From positions 124,001 to 188,000 of the forward strand of contig MKUQ01000014.1 of assembly GCA_001898645.1 (NCBI GenBank): a stretch of 64,000 nucleotides of DNA, given 5' to 3'. The notes beneath the pieces are model-generated. The model was given only the letters and a program-made list of their open reading frames with translations. It did not search any database and was not told the origin of the DNA. Made by a program: the position numbers and the translations under genes. This DNA is from Burkholderiales bacterium 70-64 (GTDB lineage Bacteria; Pseudomonadota; Gammaproteobacteria; Burkholderiales; Burkholderiaceae_E). Within the stretch, counting starts at the first letter, position 1; every line of letters begins with the position of its first letter. Positions 8,916 to 18,337 of the stretch are shown here, in pieces.

Positions 8916-8946
8916 ACACGGAACCAGTGTAACACGGACTCCGTGT
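8916..8946 (-). promoter_or_regulatory. Promoter and operator repeats of the first toxin-antitoxin pair
   Basis: ACACGGA occurs at 8916-8922 and again at 8932-8938, where it pairs with TCCGTGT (8940-8946) across a single base as an almost continuous palindrome. A minus-strand -10-like TACACT (8926-8931) sits between the copies. Antitoxins of this type repress their own promoters, and this arrangement fits that; no experiment is implied. Confidence 0.6.
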
Positions 8947-9013
8947 CGCTGGTGACCGGCGGCGGGCGGGCCTCGCCGGGCGCAGCGGCCCGGCGTTCGG
9001 CCTGCCCCGGCGC

Positions 9014-10594
9014 TCAGCCCGTCTCGCCCGGCCAGGGCGCCGCGCTCTCGGCCAGCTTGGCCAGCACGTCGGCCGGCGCCTGCACGGCGCTGCGCTGGTG
9101 GTAGAACGCCAGCGCGCGCAGGCCGCCGAGCTCCTCGCCGCCGCCGGCGCGTCCGGGGCCGCCGTGCAGCGACATCGGCATCACGTTGCCGTGGCCGGTG
9201 TGCGTCTTGCCCACGGCGGGCGTCACGAAGTGCAGGCGCCCGTGCGCGTGGCCCAGCTCGAGCGCCGCCTGCGCGAGGAAGGCCGGGTCGTCGCTGTAGG
9301 CCGAGGCCACCAGCGAGCCGCAGCCGCGGCGCGCGAGCGCGTACGCGTGGTCGACGTCGCGATACGGCACCACCGTGGCGACCGGCCCGAATGCCTCGAC
9401 CTCGTGCACGCGCTGCGCGGCGTCGCCGTCGTCGACCTTCAGCAGGTGGGGCATGACGAAGGCCCCGATCGCGGGATCGGCGTCGACCAGGTCGGCGCTC
9501 CTGCCGGCCCAGGCGATGGAGGCTTCGGAGGTGAGCGCGGCCAGGCTGTCGCGCACCGCGGCGAGCTGCGCGCGGCTGGCCAGCGATCCCATGCGCACCG
9601 ACTCGTTGCGCGGGTTGCCGACCTTGACCGCGGCCAGCGCCGCGGCGATGGCTTCGGTGGCTGCCGCCGCGTGCGCCTGCGGCACCAGCACGCGGCGGAT
9701 CGCCGTGCATTTCTGGCCGGCCTTGACGGTCATCTCGCGCGCCACTTCCTTCACCATCAGCGCGAAGGCCTCGCTACCCGGCGCCGCGTCGGGCCCGAGC
9801 AGCGCGCTGTTCAGGCTGTCGGTCTCGGCATTCATGCGGATCGCATGGCGCAGCACGACGTCGTGGCTGCTGATGGTCCGCGCCGTGTCGGCCGAGCCGG
9901 TGAAGGACACCAGGTCGAACGGCTGCAGTGCCTCGATCAGGCCTTCGGAGCGTCCGCACACGATAGCCAGCGCGCCCTCCGGCAGCACGCCGGCGGCGAT
10001 CACGTCGGCGACCATGCGCTGCGTCAGCCACGCGGTGGCGGTGGCCGGCTTGACCACCACCGGCACGCCCGAGAGCAGCGCCGGGGCGGCCTTCTCCCAC
10101 AGCCCCCAGGCGGGGAAGTTGAAGGCGTTGATGAACAGCGCCAGGCCGCGCTGCGGGGTGAGGAAGTGGGCGCTCTGGAACGAGCCGTCCTTGCCCAGCT
10201 TCACCGGCGCGCCGTCGGCCAGGCAGCGCGCCGAGCCGAGCTTCGCGCCCCACCTGGCGTACTGCGTGAGCGTGTAGAGCGCGCCGTCGATGTCGACCGC
10301 CGAATCGTTGCGGGTGGTGCCCGAGTTGCGCAGCGCGATGTCGTAGTAGGCATCGCGCTGGCCTTGCAGCACCTCGGCGATGCGCGCAAGCTGTGCCGAA
10401 CGTTCTCCGTAGGTGAGCGCGCGCAATGCAGCGCCGCCGCGGGTGCGCGCGAAAGCGAAGCCGGCGGCCAGGTCGAGCCCTGCGCCCGAGACGCGCACGA
10501 GCTCGGTGCCGAGCACCGGATCGAACAGCGGCGTGCCGCTGCCGGTGCCCGTCTGCCAGCGGCCCTCGAGGTAGTTGTCGAGCAGTTGGATCAT
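9014..10594 (-). CDS. boxD: 3,4-Dehydroadipyl-CoA semialdehyde dehydrogenase BoxD
   Basis: NADP-dependent aldehyde dehydrogenase (526 residues) that oxidises the semialdehyde released by BoxC, the third enzymatic stage of aerobic benzoyl-CoA breakdown. Catalytic C296 is in [11 protein letters not shown] and the general base E257 in NAETDSLN; the cofactor loop FTGSADTAR precedes them. The length agrees with BoxD/PaaZ-type dehydrogenases lacking the fused hydratase domain. The ATG at 10594 has a strong AGGAGG site just upstream. It diverges from boxC across a 213-base region carrying overlapping promoters, so the two arms are probably co-regulated. Confidence 0.9.
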   Translation of the reverse strand: MIQLLDNYLEGRWQTGTGSGTPLFDPVLGTELVRVSGAGLDLAAGFAFARTRGGAALRALTYGERSAQLARIAEVLQGQRDAYYDIALRNSGTTRNDSAVDIDGALYTLTQYARWGAKLGSARCLADGAPVKLGKDGSFQSAHFLTPQRGLALFINAFNFPAWGLWEKAAPALLSGVPVVVKPATATAWLTQRMVADVIAAGVLPEGALAIVCGRSEGLIEALQPFDLVSFTGSADTARTISSHDVVLRHAIRMNAETDSLNSALLGPDAAPGSEAFALMVKEVAREMTVKAGQKCTAIRRVLVPQAHAAAATEAIAAALAAVKVGNPRNESVRMGSLASRAQLAAVRDSLAALTSEASIAWAGRSADLVDADPAIGAFVMPHLLKVDDGDAAQRVHEVEAFGPVATVVPYRDVDHAYALARRGCGSLVASAYSDDPAFLAQAALELGHAHGRLHFVTPAVGKTHTGHGNVMPMSLHGGPGRAGGGEELGGLRALAFYHQRSAVQAPADVLAKLAESAAPWPGETG

Positions 10595-10656
10595 GGAAGC
10601 GCCTCCTCTTGAAAAGCCCCGTTGCCCCGGAATAGGGCTTGACGCGGGCGGCGACA

Positions 10657-10670
10657 TGCATCATTATGCA
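10657..10670. promoter_or_regulatory. Putative BoxR/BzdR-type operator TGCA-N6-TGCA
   Basis: TGCATCATTATGCA carries two TGCA boxes six bases apart. From memory, the Azoarcus benzoyl-CoA repressors BoxR and BzdR bind TGCA repeats with this spacing. The site overlaps the minus-strand -10 of boxD and ends directly beside the plus-strand -35 of boxC, so one bound repressor could silence both arms. No boxR gene is in this window. Confidence 0.65.
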
Positions 10671-10692
10671 TTGATCCACATCAATTAGGCAA
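10663..10692 (-). promoter_or_regulatory. Predicted boxD promoter
   Basis: On the minus strand, TTGCCT (10692-10687) and CATAAT (10668-10663) are separated by 18 bases, a plausible sigma-70 promoter for boxD. The -10 element lies inside the TGCA-N6-TGCA operator. Confidence 0.5.
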
Positions 10693-10698
10693 TATAGT
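10671..10698 (+). promoter_or_regulatory. Predicted boxCBA promoter
   Basis: TTGATC (10671-10676) and TATAGT (10693-10698) are 16 bases apart, in an unusually AT-rich patch. Transcription would begin near 10705, about 100 bases before the boxC start. The operator abuts the -35 element on its upstream side. Confidence 0.55.
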
Positions 10699-10807
10699 TC
10701 ATCTTTTGGTTCGTCTTCAGCAGTCCCAGGCCGATTCCAACGGTAGCGCGCCCCGGCGAGCCGGCCCGGAGATGTCCCTCCAACCGCATTCCAGAGAGGA
10801 GTCTCGA

Positions 10808-12466
10808 ATGAGCGATTCACCGAAGGTCGACTACCAGACCGACCCTTCCCGCTACCAGCACATCAGGCTGAGCTTCGACGGCCCCGTCGCCACGCTCGCG
10901 CTGAACATCGACGAAGACGCCGGCATCCGCCCCGGCTACAAGCTCAAGCTCAATTCCTATGATCTCGGCGTGGACATCGAGCTGCACGATGCGCTGCAGC
11001 GCATCCGCTTCGAGCATCCCGAGGTGCGCTCGGTCGTCGTCACCAGCCTGAAGGACCGCATCTTCTGCTCGGGCGCCAACATCTTCATGCTGGGCCTGTC
11101 CAGCCACGCCTGGAAGGTGAACTTCTGCAAGTTCACCAACGAGACGCGCAACGGCATCGAGGATTCCAGCCGCCATTCGGGGCTGAAGTTCATCGCCGCG
11201 CTCAACGGCGCGTGTGCCGGCGGCGGCTACGAGCTGGCGCTGGCCTGCGACGACATCGTGCTGGTGGACGACCGCTCCTCGAGCGTCTCGCTGCCCGAGG
11301 TGCCGCTGCTGGGCGTGCTGCCGGGCACCGGCGGGCTGACCCGCGTCACCGACAAGCGCAAGGTGCGCCACGACCTCGCCGACATCTTCTGCACCACCAC
11401 CGAGGGCGTGCGCGGCCAGCGCGCCAAGGAGTGGCGGCTGGTCGACGAGGTGGTGAAGACCCAGGACTTCGCGCGGGTGGTCCAGGAGCGCGCGCTGGCG
11501 CTGGCGGCCAAGAGCGACCGCCCGGCCGACGCCAAGGGCGTGGCGCTGACGCCGCTCGAGCGCACCATCGACGATGCCGGCTACCACTATCGCTACGTCG
11601 ACGTGCGCATCGACCGCGCGCGGCGCACCGCCACCTTCACCGTGCGGGCGCCGGCCGGAGCGCAGCCGCGCGACCTCGCGGCGATCCTCGCCGCCGGCGT
11701 GAAGTGGTGGCCCCTGCAGATGGCGCGCGAGCTCGACGACGCCATCCTGTCGATGCGCACCAACGAGCTCGACATCGGGGTGTGGCTGCTCGAGACCGAG
11801 GGCGATCTCGCCGCCGTGCAGGCCGCCGACGCGACGCTCGCCGAGCACCGCGACCACTGGTTCGTGCGCGAGACGATCGGCATGCTGCGCCGCGCGCTGG
11901 CGCGGCTCGACGTGAGCGCGCGCACGCTGTACGCGCTGATCCGCCCCGGCTCGTGCTTCGCCGGCACGCTGGCCGAGCTGGCGTTCGCCGCCGACCGCAG
12001 CTACATGCTGGCGCTGCCCGACGACGAGGCGAAGGCGCCGCGCCTGGCGCTCACCGAGCTGAACTTCGGCACCTATCCGATGGTCAATGGCCAGTCGCGC
12101 CTGGCGTGCCGCTTCTACGAGGAGGAAGCGCCGCTGGCGGCGGCGCGCGCCGCAATCGGCAAGCCGCTGCTGGCCGCCCAGGCGCTCGAGCTCGGCCTGA
12201 TCACCGCCGCGCCCGACGACCTCGACTGGACCGACGAGATCCGCATCGCGATCGAGGAGCGGGTCTCGATGTCGCCCGACGCGCTCACCGGCCTCGAGGC
12301 CAACCTGCGCTTCGCGAGCAAGGAAACCATGGAAACCCGCATCTTCGGCCGGCTCACCGCCTGGCAGAACTGGATCTTCATCCGCCCGAACGCGGTCGGT
12401 GCCAAGGGCGCACTGAAGGTCTACGGCAAGGGCGAGAAAGCCGCCTTCGACTGGAACCGGGTCTGA
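10808..12466 (+). CDS. boxC: 2,3-Epoxybenzoyl-CoA dihydrolase BoxC
   Basis: Enoyl-CoA hydratase superfamily enzyme (552 residues) that opens the epoxidised ring of benzoyl-CoA hydrolytically, releasing formate and 3,4-dehydroadipyl-CoA semialdehyde. Two crotonase-like halves are recognisable, the first with an oxyanion-hole region ALNGACAGGGYELALACDDIVL, as in known BoxC proteins of about 550 residues. The ATG at 10808 is chosen for its ribosome site (GAGAGGAG) and the MSDSPKVDYQTDPSRY start; the frame extends further upstream without support. It leads the boxC-boxB-boxA operon, 34 bases before boxB. Confidence 0.93.
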   Translation: MSDSPKVDYQTDPSRYQHIRLSFDGPVATLALNIDEDAGIRPGYKLKLNSYDLGVDIELHDALQRIRFEHPEVRSVVVTSLKDRIFCSGANIFMLGLSSHAWKVNFCKFTNETRNGIEDSSRHSGLKFIAALNGACAGGGYELALACDDIVLVDDRSSSVSLPEVPLLGVLPGTGGLTRVTDKRKVRHDLADIFCTTTEGVRGQRAKEWRLVDEVVKTQDFARVVQERALALAAKSDRPADAKGVALTPLERTIDDAGYHYRYVDVRIDRARRTATFTVRAPAGAQPRDLAAILAAGVKWWPLQMARELDDAILSMRTNELDIGVWLLETEGDLAAVQAADATLAEHRDHWFVRETIGMLRRALARLDVSARTLYALIRPGSCFAGTLAELAFAADRSYMLALPDDEAKAPRLALTELNFGTYPMVNGQSRLACRFYEEEAPLAAARAAIGKPLLAAQALELGLITAAPDDLDWTDEIRIAIEERVSMSPDALTGLEANLRFASKETMETRIFGRLTAWQNWIFIRPNAVGAKGALKVYGKGEKAAFDWNRV

Positions 12467-12500
12467 CCCCACTCCGAAACCCTCGAGCCTGGAGCGAAAC

Positions 12501-13928
12501 ATGAGCAACATCAACTACAGCGAAAAGATCCCCAACAACGTCAACCTGAACGAAGACAAGACCCTGCAGCGTGCCCTCGAGCACTGGCAGCCGGGCTTCC
12601 TCGGCTGGTGGCAGGACGTCGGCCCCGAGAGCTCGCGCGGCTTCGACGTCTACCTGCGCACCGCGATCAGCGTCGACCCGAGCGGCTGGGCGCAGTTCGG
12701 CTACGTGAAGATGCCCGAGTACCGCTGGGGCATCTTCCTGAACCAGGCCGAGAAGGAGCGCAAGATCCACTTCGGCGACCATCTCGGCGAGCCGGCCTGG
12801 CAGGACGTGCCGGGCGAGCATCGCGCCAACCTGCGCCGCATCATCGTGACGCAGGGCGACACCGAGCCGGCGTCGGTCGAGCAGCAGCGCCACCTCGGCC
12901 TGACCGCGCCCAGCCTGTACGACATGCGCAACCTGTTCCAGGTCAACGTGGAGGAAGGCCGCCACCTGTGGGCGATGGTCTACCTGCTGCACCGCTACTT
13001 CGGCCGCGACGGCCGCGAGGAAGCCGAGGCGCTGCTCGAGCGCCGCTCGGGCGATGCCAACAACCCGCGCATCCTGGGCGCGTTCAACGAGAAGACGCCC
13101 GACTGGCTGTCGTTCTTCATGTTCACCTACTTCACCGACCGCGACGGCAAGTACCAGCTGTGCGCGCTGGCCGAGTCGTCGTTCGATCCGCTCGCGCGCA
13201 CCACCAAGTTCATGCTGACCGAGGAAGCGCACCACATGTTCGTGGGCGAGTCGGGCGTCTCGCGCATCGTGCAGCGCACCTGCGAGGTGATGAACCAGCT
13301 CAAGACCGACGATCCGGGCAAGCTGCGCGCGGCCGGCGTGATCGACCTGCCCACCATCCAGCGCTACCTGAACTTCCACTTCAGCGTCACCATCGACCTG
13401 TTCGGCGCCGACCAGTCGTCCAACGCCGCCACCTTCTACAGCGCCGGCCTCAAGGGCCGCTTCGAGGAAGGCAAGCGCACCGACGACCACCGCCTGCACG
13501 GCGCCACCTACAAGGTGCTCGACGTCGTCGACGGCAAGCTGGTCGAGAAGGAAGTGCCGATGCTCAACGCGCTCAACGAAGTGCTGCGCGACGACTACAT
13601 CAAGGACTCCATGGCCGGCGTGGCGCGCTGGAACAAGGTCATCGAGAAGGCCGGCATTCCGTTCCGCCTGCAGGTGCCGCACAAGGCGTTCAACCGCCAG
13701 ATCGGCACCCTGGCCGGGGTGCGCGTCTCGCCGGAGGGCCGCGTGGTGTCGGAAGCCGAGTGGAAGGCCAACGTCGACCGCTGGCTGCCGAGCGAAGCCG
13801 ACCGCGCCTACGTCGCCTCGCTGATGGGGCGCGTGGTCGAGCCGGGCAAGTTCGCCAACTGGATCGCCGCGCCGGCCATCGGCATCAACCGCCAGCCGAT
13901 CGACTTCGAGTACGTCCGCTTCAATTGA
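12501..13928 (+). CDS. boxB: Benzoyl-CoA 2,3-epoxidase subunit B (BoxB)
   Basis: The diiron oxygenase subunit (475 residues) that inserts one oxygen atom into benzoyl-CoA to give the 2,3-epoxide, receiving electrons from BoxA. Carboxylate/histidine ligand motifs are visible as E152-G-R-H155 and E242-A-H-H245, with E122 and D213 at positions compatible with the remaining iron ligands known from Azoarcus BoxB (about two residues offset). Length matches the family (about 473). It lies between boxC and boxA with short gaps, and is highly characteristic of the aerobic CoA-dependent benzoate pathway. Confidence 0.95.
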   Translation: MSNINYSEKIPNNVNLNEDKTLQRALEHWQPGFLGWWQDVGPESSRGFDVYLRTAISVDPSGWAQFGYVKMPEYRWGIFLNQAEKERKIHFGDHLGEPAWQDVPGEHRANLRRIIVTQGDTEPASVEQQRHLGLTAPSLYDMRNLFQVNVEEGRHLWAMVYLLHRYFGRDGREEAEALLERRSGDANNPRILGAFNEKTPDWLSFFMFTYFTDRDGKYQLCALAESSFDPLARTTKFMLTEEAHHMFVGESGVSRIVQRTCEVMNQLKTDDPGKLRAAGVIDLPTIQRYLNFHFSVTIDLFGADQSSNAATFYSAGLKGRFEEGKRTDDHRLHGATYKVLDVVDGKLVEKEVPMLNALNEVLRDDYIKDSMAGVARWNKVIEKAGIPFRLQVPHKAFNRQIGTLAGVRVSPEGRVVSEAEWKANVDRWLPSEADRAYVASLMGRVVEPGKFANWIAAPAIGINRQPIDFEYVRFN

Positions 13929-13935
13929 GCCTGCG

Positions 13936-15240
13936 ATGAACGACGCCGCCACCCTCGCCGCGCCGGTCGAAGTGATCCGGCAGCATCTCATCGATCCGGA
14001 AGTCTGCATCCGCTGCAACACCTGCGAGGAGGCATGCCCGGTCGATGCGATCACGCACGATGCGCGCAACTACGTGGTCGACCCGGACATCTGCAAGGCC
14101 TGCATGGCTTGCGTGCCGCCGTGCCCGACCGGCGCGATCGACAACTGGCGCCTGATGCTCAGGAGCCAGGCGTACCCGCTCGCCGAGCAGTTCGAGTGGG
14201 ACGAGCTGCCGGCGCAGATCGACCTGCCCGAGGGGGCGGCGGCCCTGGCCCAGGGGCCGGCCACGGCGGCAGCTGAGGCGGCCGCCGTGGTCGCCGCTGC
14301 TGCGGCCGCGGAGCCGGCCTCCGATGTCGCCGGCTTCGCCACCGCCGTGACCGCGACCTCGTTCGGCGCGACCCTGGCGCCCTGGTCGGCGGCGCACGCC
14401 TACACTAACCTGTACAACCACAAGCAGCCGACCACCGCGACGGTGGTCGGCAACTATCGCGTCACCGACGCCGGCGTCGAGAGCGAGACGCACCACATCG
14501 TGCTCGACTTCGGCCGCATGCCGTTCCCGGTGCTCGAGGGCCAGTCCATCGGCATCCTGCCGCCGGGCGTGGACGCGCGCGGCAAGCCGCACGTGGCGCG
14601 CCAGTATTCCATCGCCAGCCCGCGCAACGGCGAGCGCCCGGGCTACAACAACCTCTCGCTCACGGTCAAGCGGGTCACCGTCGACCACGACGGCAACCCG
14701 GTGCGCGGGGTGTGCTCGAACTACCTGTGCGAGCTGAAGAAGGGCGATACGGTGAGGGTGATCGGGCCTTTCGGCACCTCGTTCCTGATGCCCAACCACC
14801 CGCGCTCGAACATCGTGATGATCTGCACCGGCACCGGCAGCGCGCCGATGCGCGCGATGACCGAGTACCGGCGGCGGCTGCGCGGCAAGTTCGAGGGCGG
14901 CAGGCTGATGCTGTTCTTCGGCGCGCGCACGCAGAAGGAGCTGCCGTACTTCGGGCCGCTGATGAACCTGCCGCGCGACTTCATCGACGTCAACCTCGCC
15001 TTCTCGCGCACGCCGGGCGCGCCGCGCCGCTACGTGCAGGACCTCATGCGCGAGCGCGCCGCCGACCTGCTGGCGCTGATGAAGGACGACGACACCAGCA
15101 TCTACGTGTGCGGCCTCAAGAGCATGGAGGAGGGCGTGCTGGCGGCCATGCGCGACGTCGCGACGATGGGCGGCGTCCAGTGGGAGGAGCTGGCCGGACG
15201 GCTCAAGCGCGAGGGGCGACTGCACCTCGAAACTTACTGA
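13936..15240 (+). CDS. boxA: Benzoyl-CoA 2,3-epoxidase reductase subunit A (BoxA)
   Basis: NADPH-dependent iron-sulfur flavoprotein of 434 residues that reduces BoxB. Two [4Fe-4S] clusters are encoded by [12 protein letters not shown] and [12 protein letters not shown] within the first 75 residues. An Ala-rich linker (about residues 97-145) follows, then a ferredoxin-NADP reductase domain with the flavin motif [12 protein letters not shown] and the pyridine-nucleotide motif [12 protein letters not shown]. It starts seven bases after boxB and ends before a stem-loop. The tail LHLETY has the aromatic C-terminus common in this reductase fold. Confidence 0.94.
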   Translation: MNDAATLAAPVEVIRQHLIDPEVCIRCNTCEEACPVDAITHDARNYVVDPDICKACMACVPPCPTGAIDNWRLMLRSQAYPLAEQFEWDELPAQIDLPEGAAALAQGPATAAAEAAAVVAAAAAAEPASDVAGFATAVTATSFGATLAPWSAAHAYTNLYNHKQPTTATVVGNYRVTDAGVESETHHIVLDFGRMPFPVLEGQSIGILPPGVDARGKPHVARQYSIASPRNGERPGYNNLSLTVKRVTVDHDGNPVRGVCSNYLCELKKGDTVRVIGPFGTSFLMPNHPRSNIVMICTGTGSAPMRAMTEYRRRLRGKFEGGRLMLFFGARTQKELPYFGPLMNLPRDFIDVNLAFSRTPGAPRRYVQDLMRERAADLLALMKDDDTSIYVCGLKSMEEGVLAAMRDVATMGGVQWEELAGRLKREGRLHLETY

Positions 15241-15243
15241 GAG

Positions 15244-15263
15244 GGTCGGCGGCCGCGCCGACC
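15244..15263. terminator. Stem-loop between boxA and the convergent amidase gene
   Basis: GGTCGGCG and CGCCGACC form a perfect 8-bp stem around GCCG, three bases past the boxA stop and 15 bases before the amidase 3' end. It has no T-run but is well placed as a bidirectional terminator. Confidence 0.5.
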
Positions 15264-15278
15264 GCGGCACGCAGCGGC

Positions 15279-16775
15279 TTATCGCCGTTCCCAGGCGTGC
15301 GCCGCGCGCAGCACCGTCATCTCGTCGAAGTGCCTGCCGACCAGCATCAGGCCGACCGGCTTGCCGTCGGTCTCGCCGCACGGCACCGAGATCGCCGGGT
15401 GGCCGGTCAGGTCGAAGGGCGAGGTGTTCGCGAGCATGGTCCAGCTGTGCTGCAGCACCTCGGCCAGCGAGGCGCCGTCGGGCGGGATGGGCAGCGTCGG
15501 GAACGGCAGCGTCGGCATGAGCAGCAGGTCATACTTCGCCAGCGCCTGGTCGTACTCCCGGCGCAGCCGCCGGCGCAGGTTCTGCGCCTTGGCGTAGAAG
15601 CGGCCCTGGTAGTGCCGGTCGAGGTGGTAGCCGAGCAGCATGCCGGCCTTGAGGGTATGCGGCAGCTCGTTGGCGCGTGCGCGCCAGCCCGAGAGCGCGG
15701 TGATCAGCGACAGGGGGTAGGCGCCGATGCCGTGGCGGCCCACGCCGTGCGCGCCCATCAGCGTGTGGAAGGTGCCCTCGTTGGCCAGAGCTCCCCACAG
15801 GGGCATGCCGTGGCGGTGCCAGGGGATCGAGACCTCCTCGACGACCGCCCCCAGCTCCTCCAGCACCGGGATCGCCGCGCGCACCGCTGCGTCGGTGCCC
15901 GGGTGCGACTCGGGCAGGCCGAATGACTCGCGCACCGCGCCGATGCGCAGGCCCGCGATGTCGCGGCCGAGCGCCTCGGTGTAGGGGGCCAGCCTGACGT
16001 TGCGCTGGCGCCCGTCGATGCCGTCCTCGCCCGCGATCGCCTCCAGCAGCAGGGCGCAGCCGGCCACGTCGCGCGCCATCGGCCCGGCGTGGTCGATGGT
16101 GTAGTCCAGCCCCATGATGCCGGTGTAGGGCACCAGCCCGAAGGTCGGCTTGAGCCCGACGATGCCCGAGAACGAGGCAGGGATGCGGATCGAGCCGGCC
16201 TGGTCGGCGCCGATCGCCAGGTCCACCTCGCCCGCCACGAGCAGCGCGGCGCTGCCGGTGGTCGAGCCGCCCGGCGTGTGGCCGGGGTTGCGCGGGCTGA
16301 TCACCGGGCCGGTGGCGCTGGTGGCGCTGCCGCCGGAGAAGGAGAAGTACTCGCACACCGACTTGCCGACGATCTCGCCGCCGGCGTCGAGGATGCGCGT
16401 GACGATCGTCGCGTCGCCGTCGGGCACGTAGCCCTCGAGGATGGAGGCGCCGTTCATCATCGGCACGCCGGCGATGCAGACGTTGTCCTTGATCGCCAGC
16501 CGCTTGCCGGCGAGCCTGCCGCTTGCCGCGCCCTGGATGCGCGTGCGCACGTACCAGGCGTTCCAGGGGTTGTCGGCCGGCTCGGGCCGGTAGCCGGGCG
16601 TGCGCGGGTATTTCACCGGCAACGGCTCGTCGGGCAGGCGCTCGACGAGCCGGAAGTCCGGCACGAACACCTGCGCGAACTCGAGGAACTCGCGGGCGTA
16701 TTCCTCGCTGACGTCCATGCCGAGGTCGGCGCCGAGGCGGCGGACCATCTCGTTGCTGGGCAGTTCGAAGGCCAT
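15279..16775 (-). CDS. Amidase-signature family amidase
   Basis: A cytoplasmic hydrolase of 498 residues from the amidase signature family, which converts amides to acids and ammonia. The Ser-cisSer-Lys triad is visible: K96 in AIKDNVC, S171 in PGGSTTGSA and S195 in DQAGSIRIPAS. The N-terminal ~70 residues form the helical region seen in nitrile-degrading bacterial amidases of similar length. No nitrile hydratase gene lies beside it. Its position next to the box operon suggests, but does not show, an aromatic amide substrate. It could equally act on aliphatic amides. Confidence 0.85.
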   Translation of the reverse strand: MAFELPSNEMVRRLGADLGMDVSEEYAREFLEFAQVFVPDFRLVERLPDEPLPVKYPRTPGYRPEPADNPWNAWYVRTRIQGAASGRLAGKRLAIKDNVCIAGVPMMNGASILEGYVPDGDATIVTRILDAGGEIVGKSVCEYFSFSGGSATSATGPVISPRNPGHTPGGSTTGSAALLVAGEVDLAIGADQAGSIRIPASFSGIVGLKPTFGLVPYTGIMGLDYTIDHAGPMARDVAGCALLLEAIAGEDGIDGRQRNVRLAPYTEALGRDIAGLRIGAVRESFGLPESHPGTDAAVRAAIPVLEELGAVVEEVSIPWHRHGMPLWGALANEGTFHTLMGAHGVGRHGIGAYPLSLITALSGWRARANELPHTLKAGMLLGYHLDRHYQGRFYAKAQNLRRRLRREYDQALAKYDLLLMPTLPFPTLPIPPDGASLAEVLQHSWTMLANTSPFDLTGHPAISVPCGETDGKPVGLMLVGRHFDEMTVLRAAHAWERR

Positions 16776-16887
16776 CGGGCGATGCTCCTCGTGGTGGGTC
16801 GCATGGGTCGAGTATCGCTACGAGTCTACCTACGCGTCGTGCGTCGTGCCCCGGGGCGCCGCCACCCGTCCATCGGGTTTTCATGTA

Positions 16888-16909
16888 CATATACTGGTAT
16901 GGGTATATG
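16888..16909. promoter_or_regulatory. 22-bp palindrome upstream of the SQR-like gene
   Basis: CATATAC (16888-16894) and GTATATG (16903-16909) are perfect 7-bp arms around an eight-base spacer in an AT-rich patch. They lie 90-111 bases before the SQR-like start. A -10-like TATACT (16890-16895) is inside the palindrome, so a bound repressor would block transcription. Sulfide-oxidation genes are often under ArsR-type persulfide sensors such as BigR/SqrR; that link is inferred. Confidence 0.5.
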
Positions 16910-16998
16910 GACAAAACCTGATCCCGATCAAGTCGCGCAGCCCCCGCCTCGACTACGGTAGCTCGTCGCAGTCCATCGACGAGACGGAGGAGAAGGAG

Positions 16999-18327
16999 AT
17001 GAACGGAAACCAATCTTGGCGTGCCTCGCGCCGGCGCCTGTTGGCGGGGGGCGCAGGCCTCGCCGCCGCGGCGGGGATGCGGCCGTCCGCGGCGCGGGCC
17101 GCGCGGCTCGCGACGAGCGCGCACATCGTCATCGCCGGCAGCGGCCTCGGCGGCCTGGCGATCGCCAACCGGCTGGCACGTTCGCTCGACGGCGCGCGCA
17201 TCACGCTCGTCGACGCGAAGAAGGAGCACAACTACCAGCCCGGCTACACGCTGGTCGCCACCGGGCTGTGGCCGGTGGCGAAGGTGCGCGACACCAACGC
17301 GGAGTTCGTGCCGGCCGGCGTCGAGTGGGTGCAGGAAGCGGTGGCTGCCTTCGACCCGGTCGCCAAGACGCTGGAAACCGCCGGCGGCCGGCGCATCGGA
17401 TACGACTTCCTGGTCGTCGCCACCGGGCTGCACCTGGACTATGCGCAGATCGAGGGCATGGACGTCGCGGCCATCGGCCGCGACGGGCTGGCCAGCGTCT
17501 ATGCCGGCCCGCAGGCGGCGCAGGCCACGTGGGCGGCGATGGACGCGTTCCGCCGCGAGGGCGGCGAGGCGGTCATGACGCTGCCGGCCGGGGCGCTGAA
17601 ATGCGCCGGCGCGCCCCTGAAGATGACCTTCATGGTCGACGATCGCCTGCGCCGGGCCGGCACGCGCGAGCGTTCAGCCGTCCGCTTCCACACCGCGCTG
17701 CCCACGGACACGGTGTTCGGCGTCAAGGCGGTCAACGATGCCGTGCTGGAGCGCTGGAAGGGCCTCGGCGTCGAGACGAACTTCCTCAGCAAGCTGGTCG
17801 CGGTCGACATCGGGGCGCGGCGCGCCACCTTCGCCAGCCCCGAAGGAGAGCGCACCCAGGTGCCGTACGACTTCCTCCACGTGGTGCCGCCGATGCGCGC
17901 CGTCGACGCCGTGAAGAACAGCGACCTGGCCTGGAAGGACGGGCCGTTCGCCGCCGGCGGCTGGCTCGAGGTCGACAAGGCCACGCTGCGGCATCGCCGC
18001 TTCCCGGAGGTGTTCGGCATCGGCGACATCAACGGCACCCCCCGCGGCAAGACCGCCGCGACGGTCAAGAAGAGCGCGCCGGTGGTGGCGGCCAACCTGG
18101 TCGACGCGATCGCCGGGCGCGAGCCGTCGCAGCAGTTCGACGGCTACACCTCGTGCCCGCTGCTGCTGCGCGAGGGTTCGGCCATGCTGATCGAGTTCGA
18201 CTACGAGGGGCGCCTGACGCCATCGCTGCCGATGATCGATCCGCTGCAGGAAAGCTGGGCGGCCTGGCTGATGAAGTATCGACTGCTCAAGCCCGCCTAC
18301 GTCGCGGTGCTGCGCGGCAACGTCTGA
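16999..18327 (+). CDS. Tat-exported sulfide:quinone oxidoreductase-like flavoprotein
   Basis: An FAD enzyme of 442 residues resembling sulfide:quinone oxidoreductases, which pass electrons from sulfide to the quinone pool. A twin-arginine signal (SRRRLLAGGAGLAAAAG) occupies the first ~35 residues. The FAD motif IVIAGSGLGGLAIANRL follows, and the ending GDINGTPRGKTAATVKKSAPVVAANL is typical of SQR. Candidate redox cysteines are C202 (LKCAGAP) and C386 (TSCPLL); a third cysteine of classical SQR is not evident. The ATG at 16999 has a strong AGGAGAAGGAG-type ribosome site. It is followed after 10 bases by a small membrane protein. Confidence 0.82.
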   Translation: MNGNQSWRASRRRLLAGGAGLAAAAGMRPSAARAARLATSAHIVIAGSGLGGLAIANRLARSLDGARITLVDAKKEHNYQPGYTLVATGLWPVAKVRDTNAEFVPAGVEWVQEAVAAFDPVAKTLETAGGRRIGYDFLVVATGLHLDYAQIEGMDVAAIGRDGLASVYAGPQAAQATWAAMDAFRREGGEAVMTLPAGALKCAGAPLKMTFMVDDRLRRAGTRERSAVRFHTALPTDTVFGVKAVNDAVLERWKGLGVETNFLSKLVAVDIGARRATFASPEGERTQVPYDFLHVVPPMRAVDAVKNSDLAWKDGPFAAGGWLEVDKATLRHRRFPEVFGIGDINGTPRGKTAATVKKSAPVVAANLVDAIAGREPSQQFDGYTSCPLLLREGSAMLIEFDYEGRLTPSLPMIDPLQESWAAWLMKYRLLKPAYVAVLRGNV

Positions 18328-18337
18328 GGAGAACGTC

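Noticed and set aside
10817-12514. A 565-codon open frame antisense to boxC
   Set aside because: Composition is shadow-like and the boxC reading is diagnostic on the plus strand.
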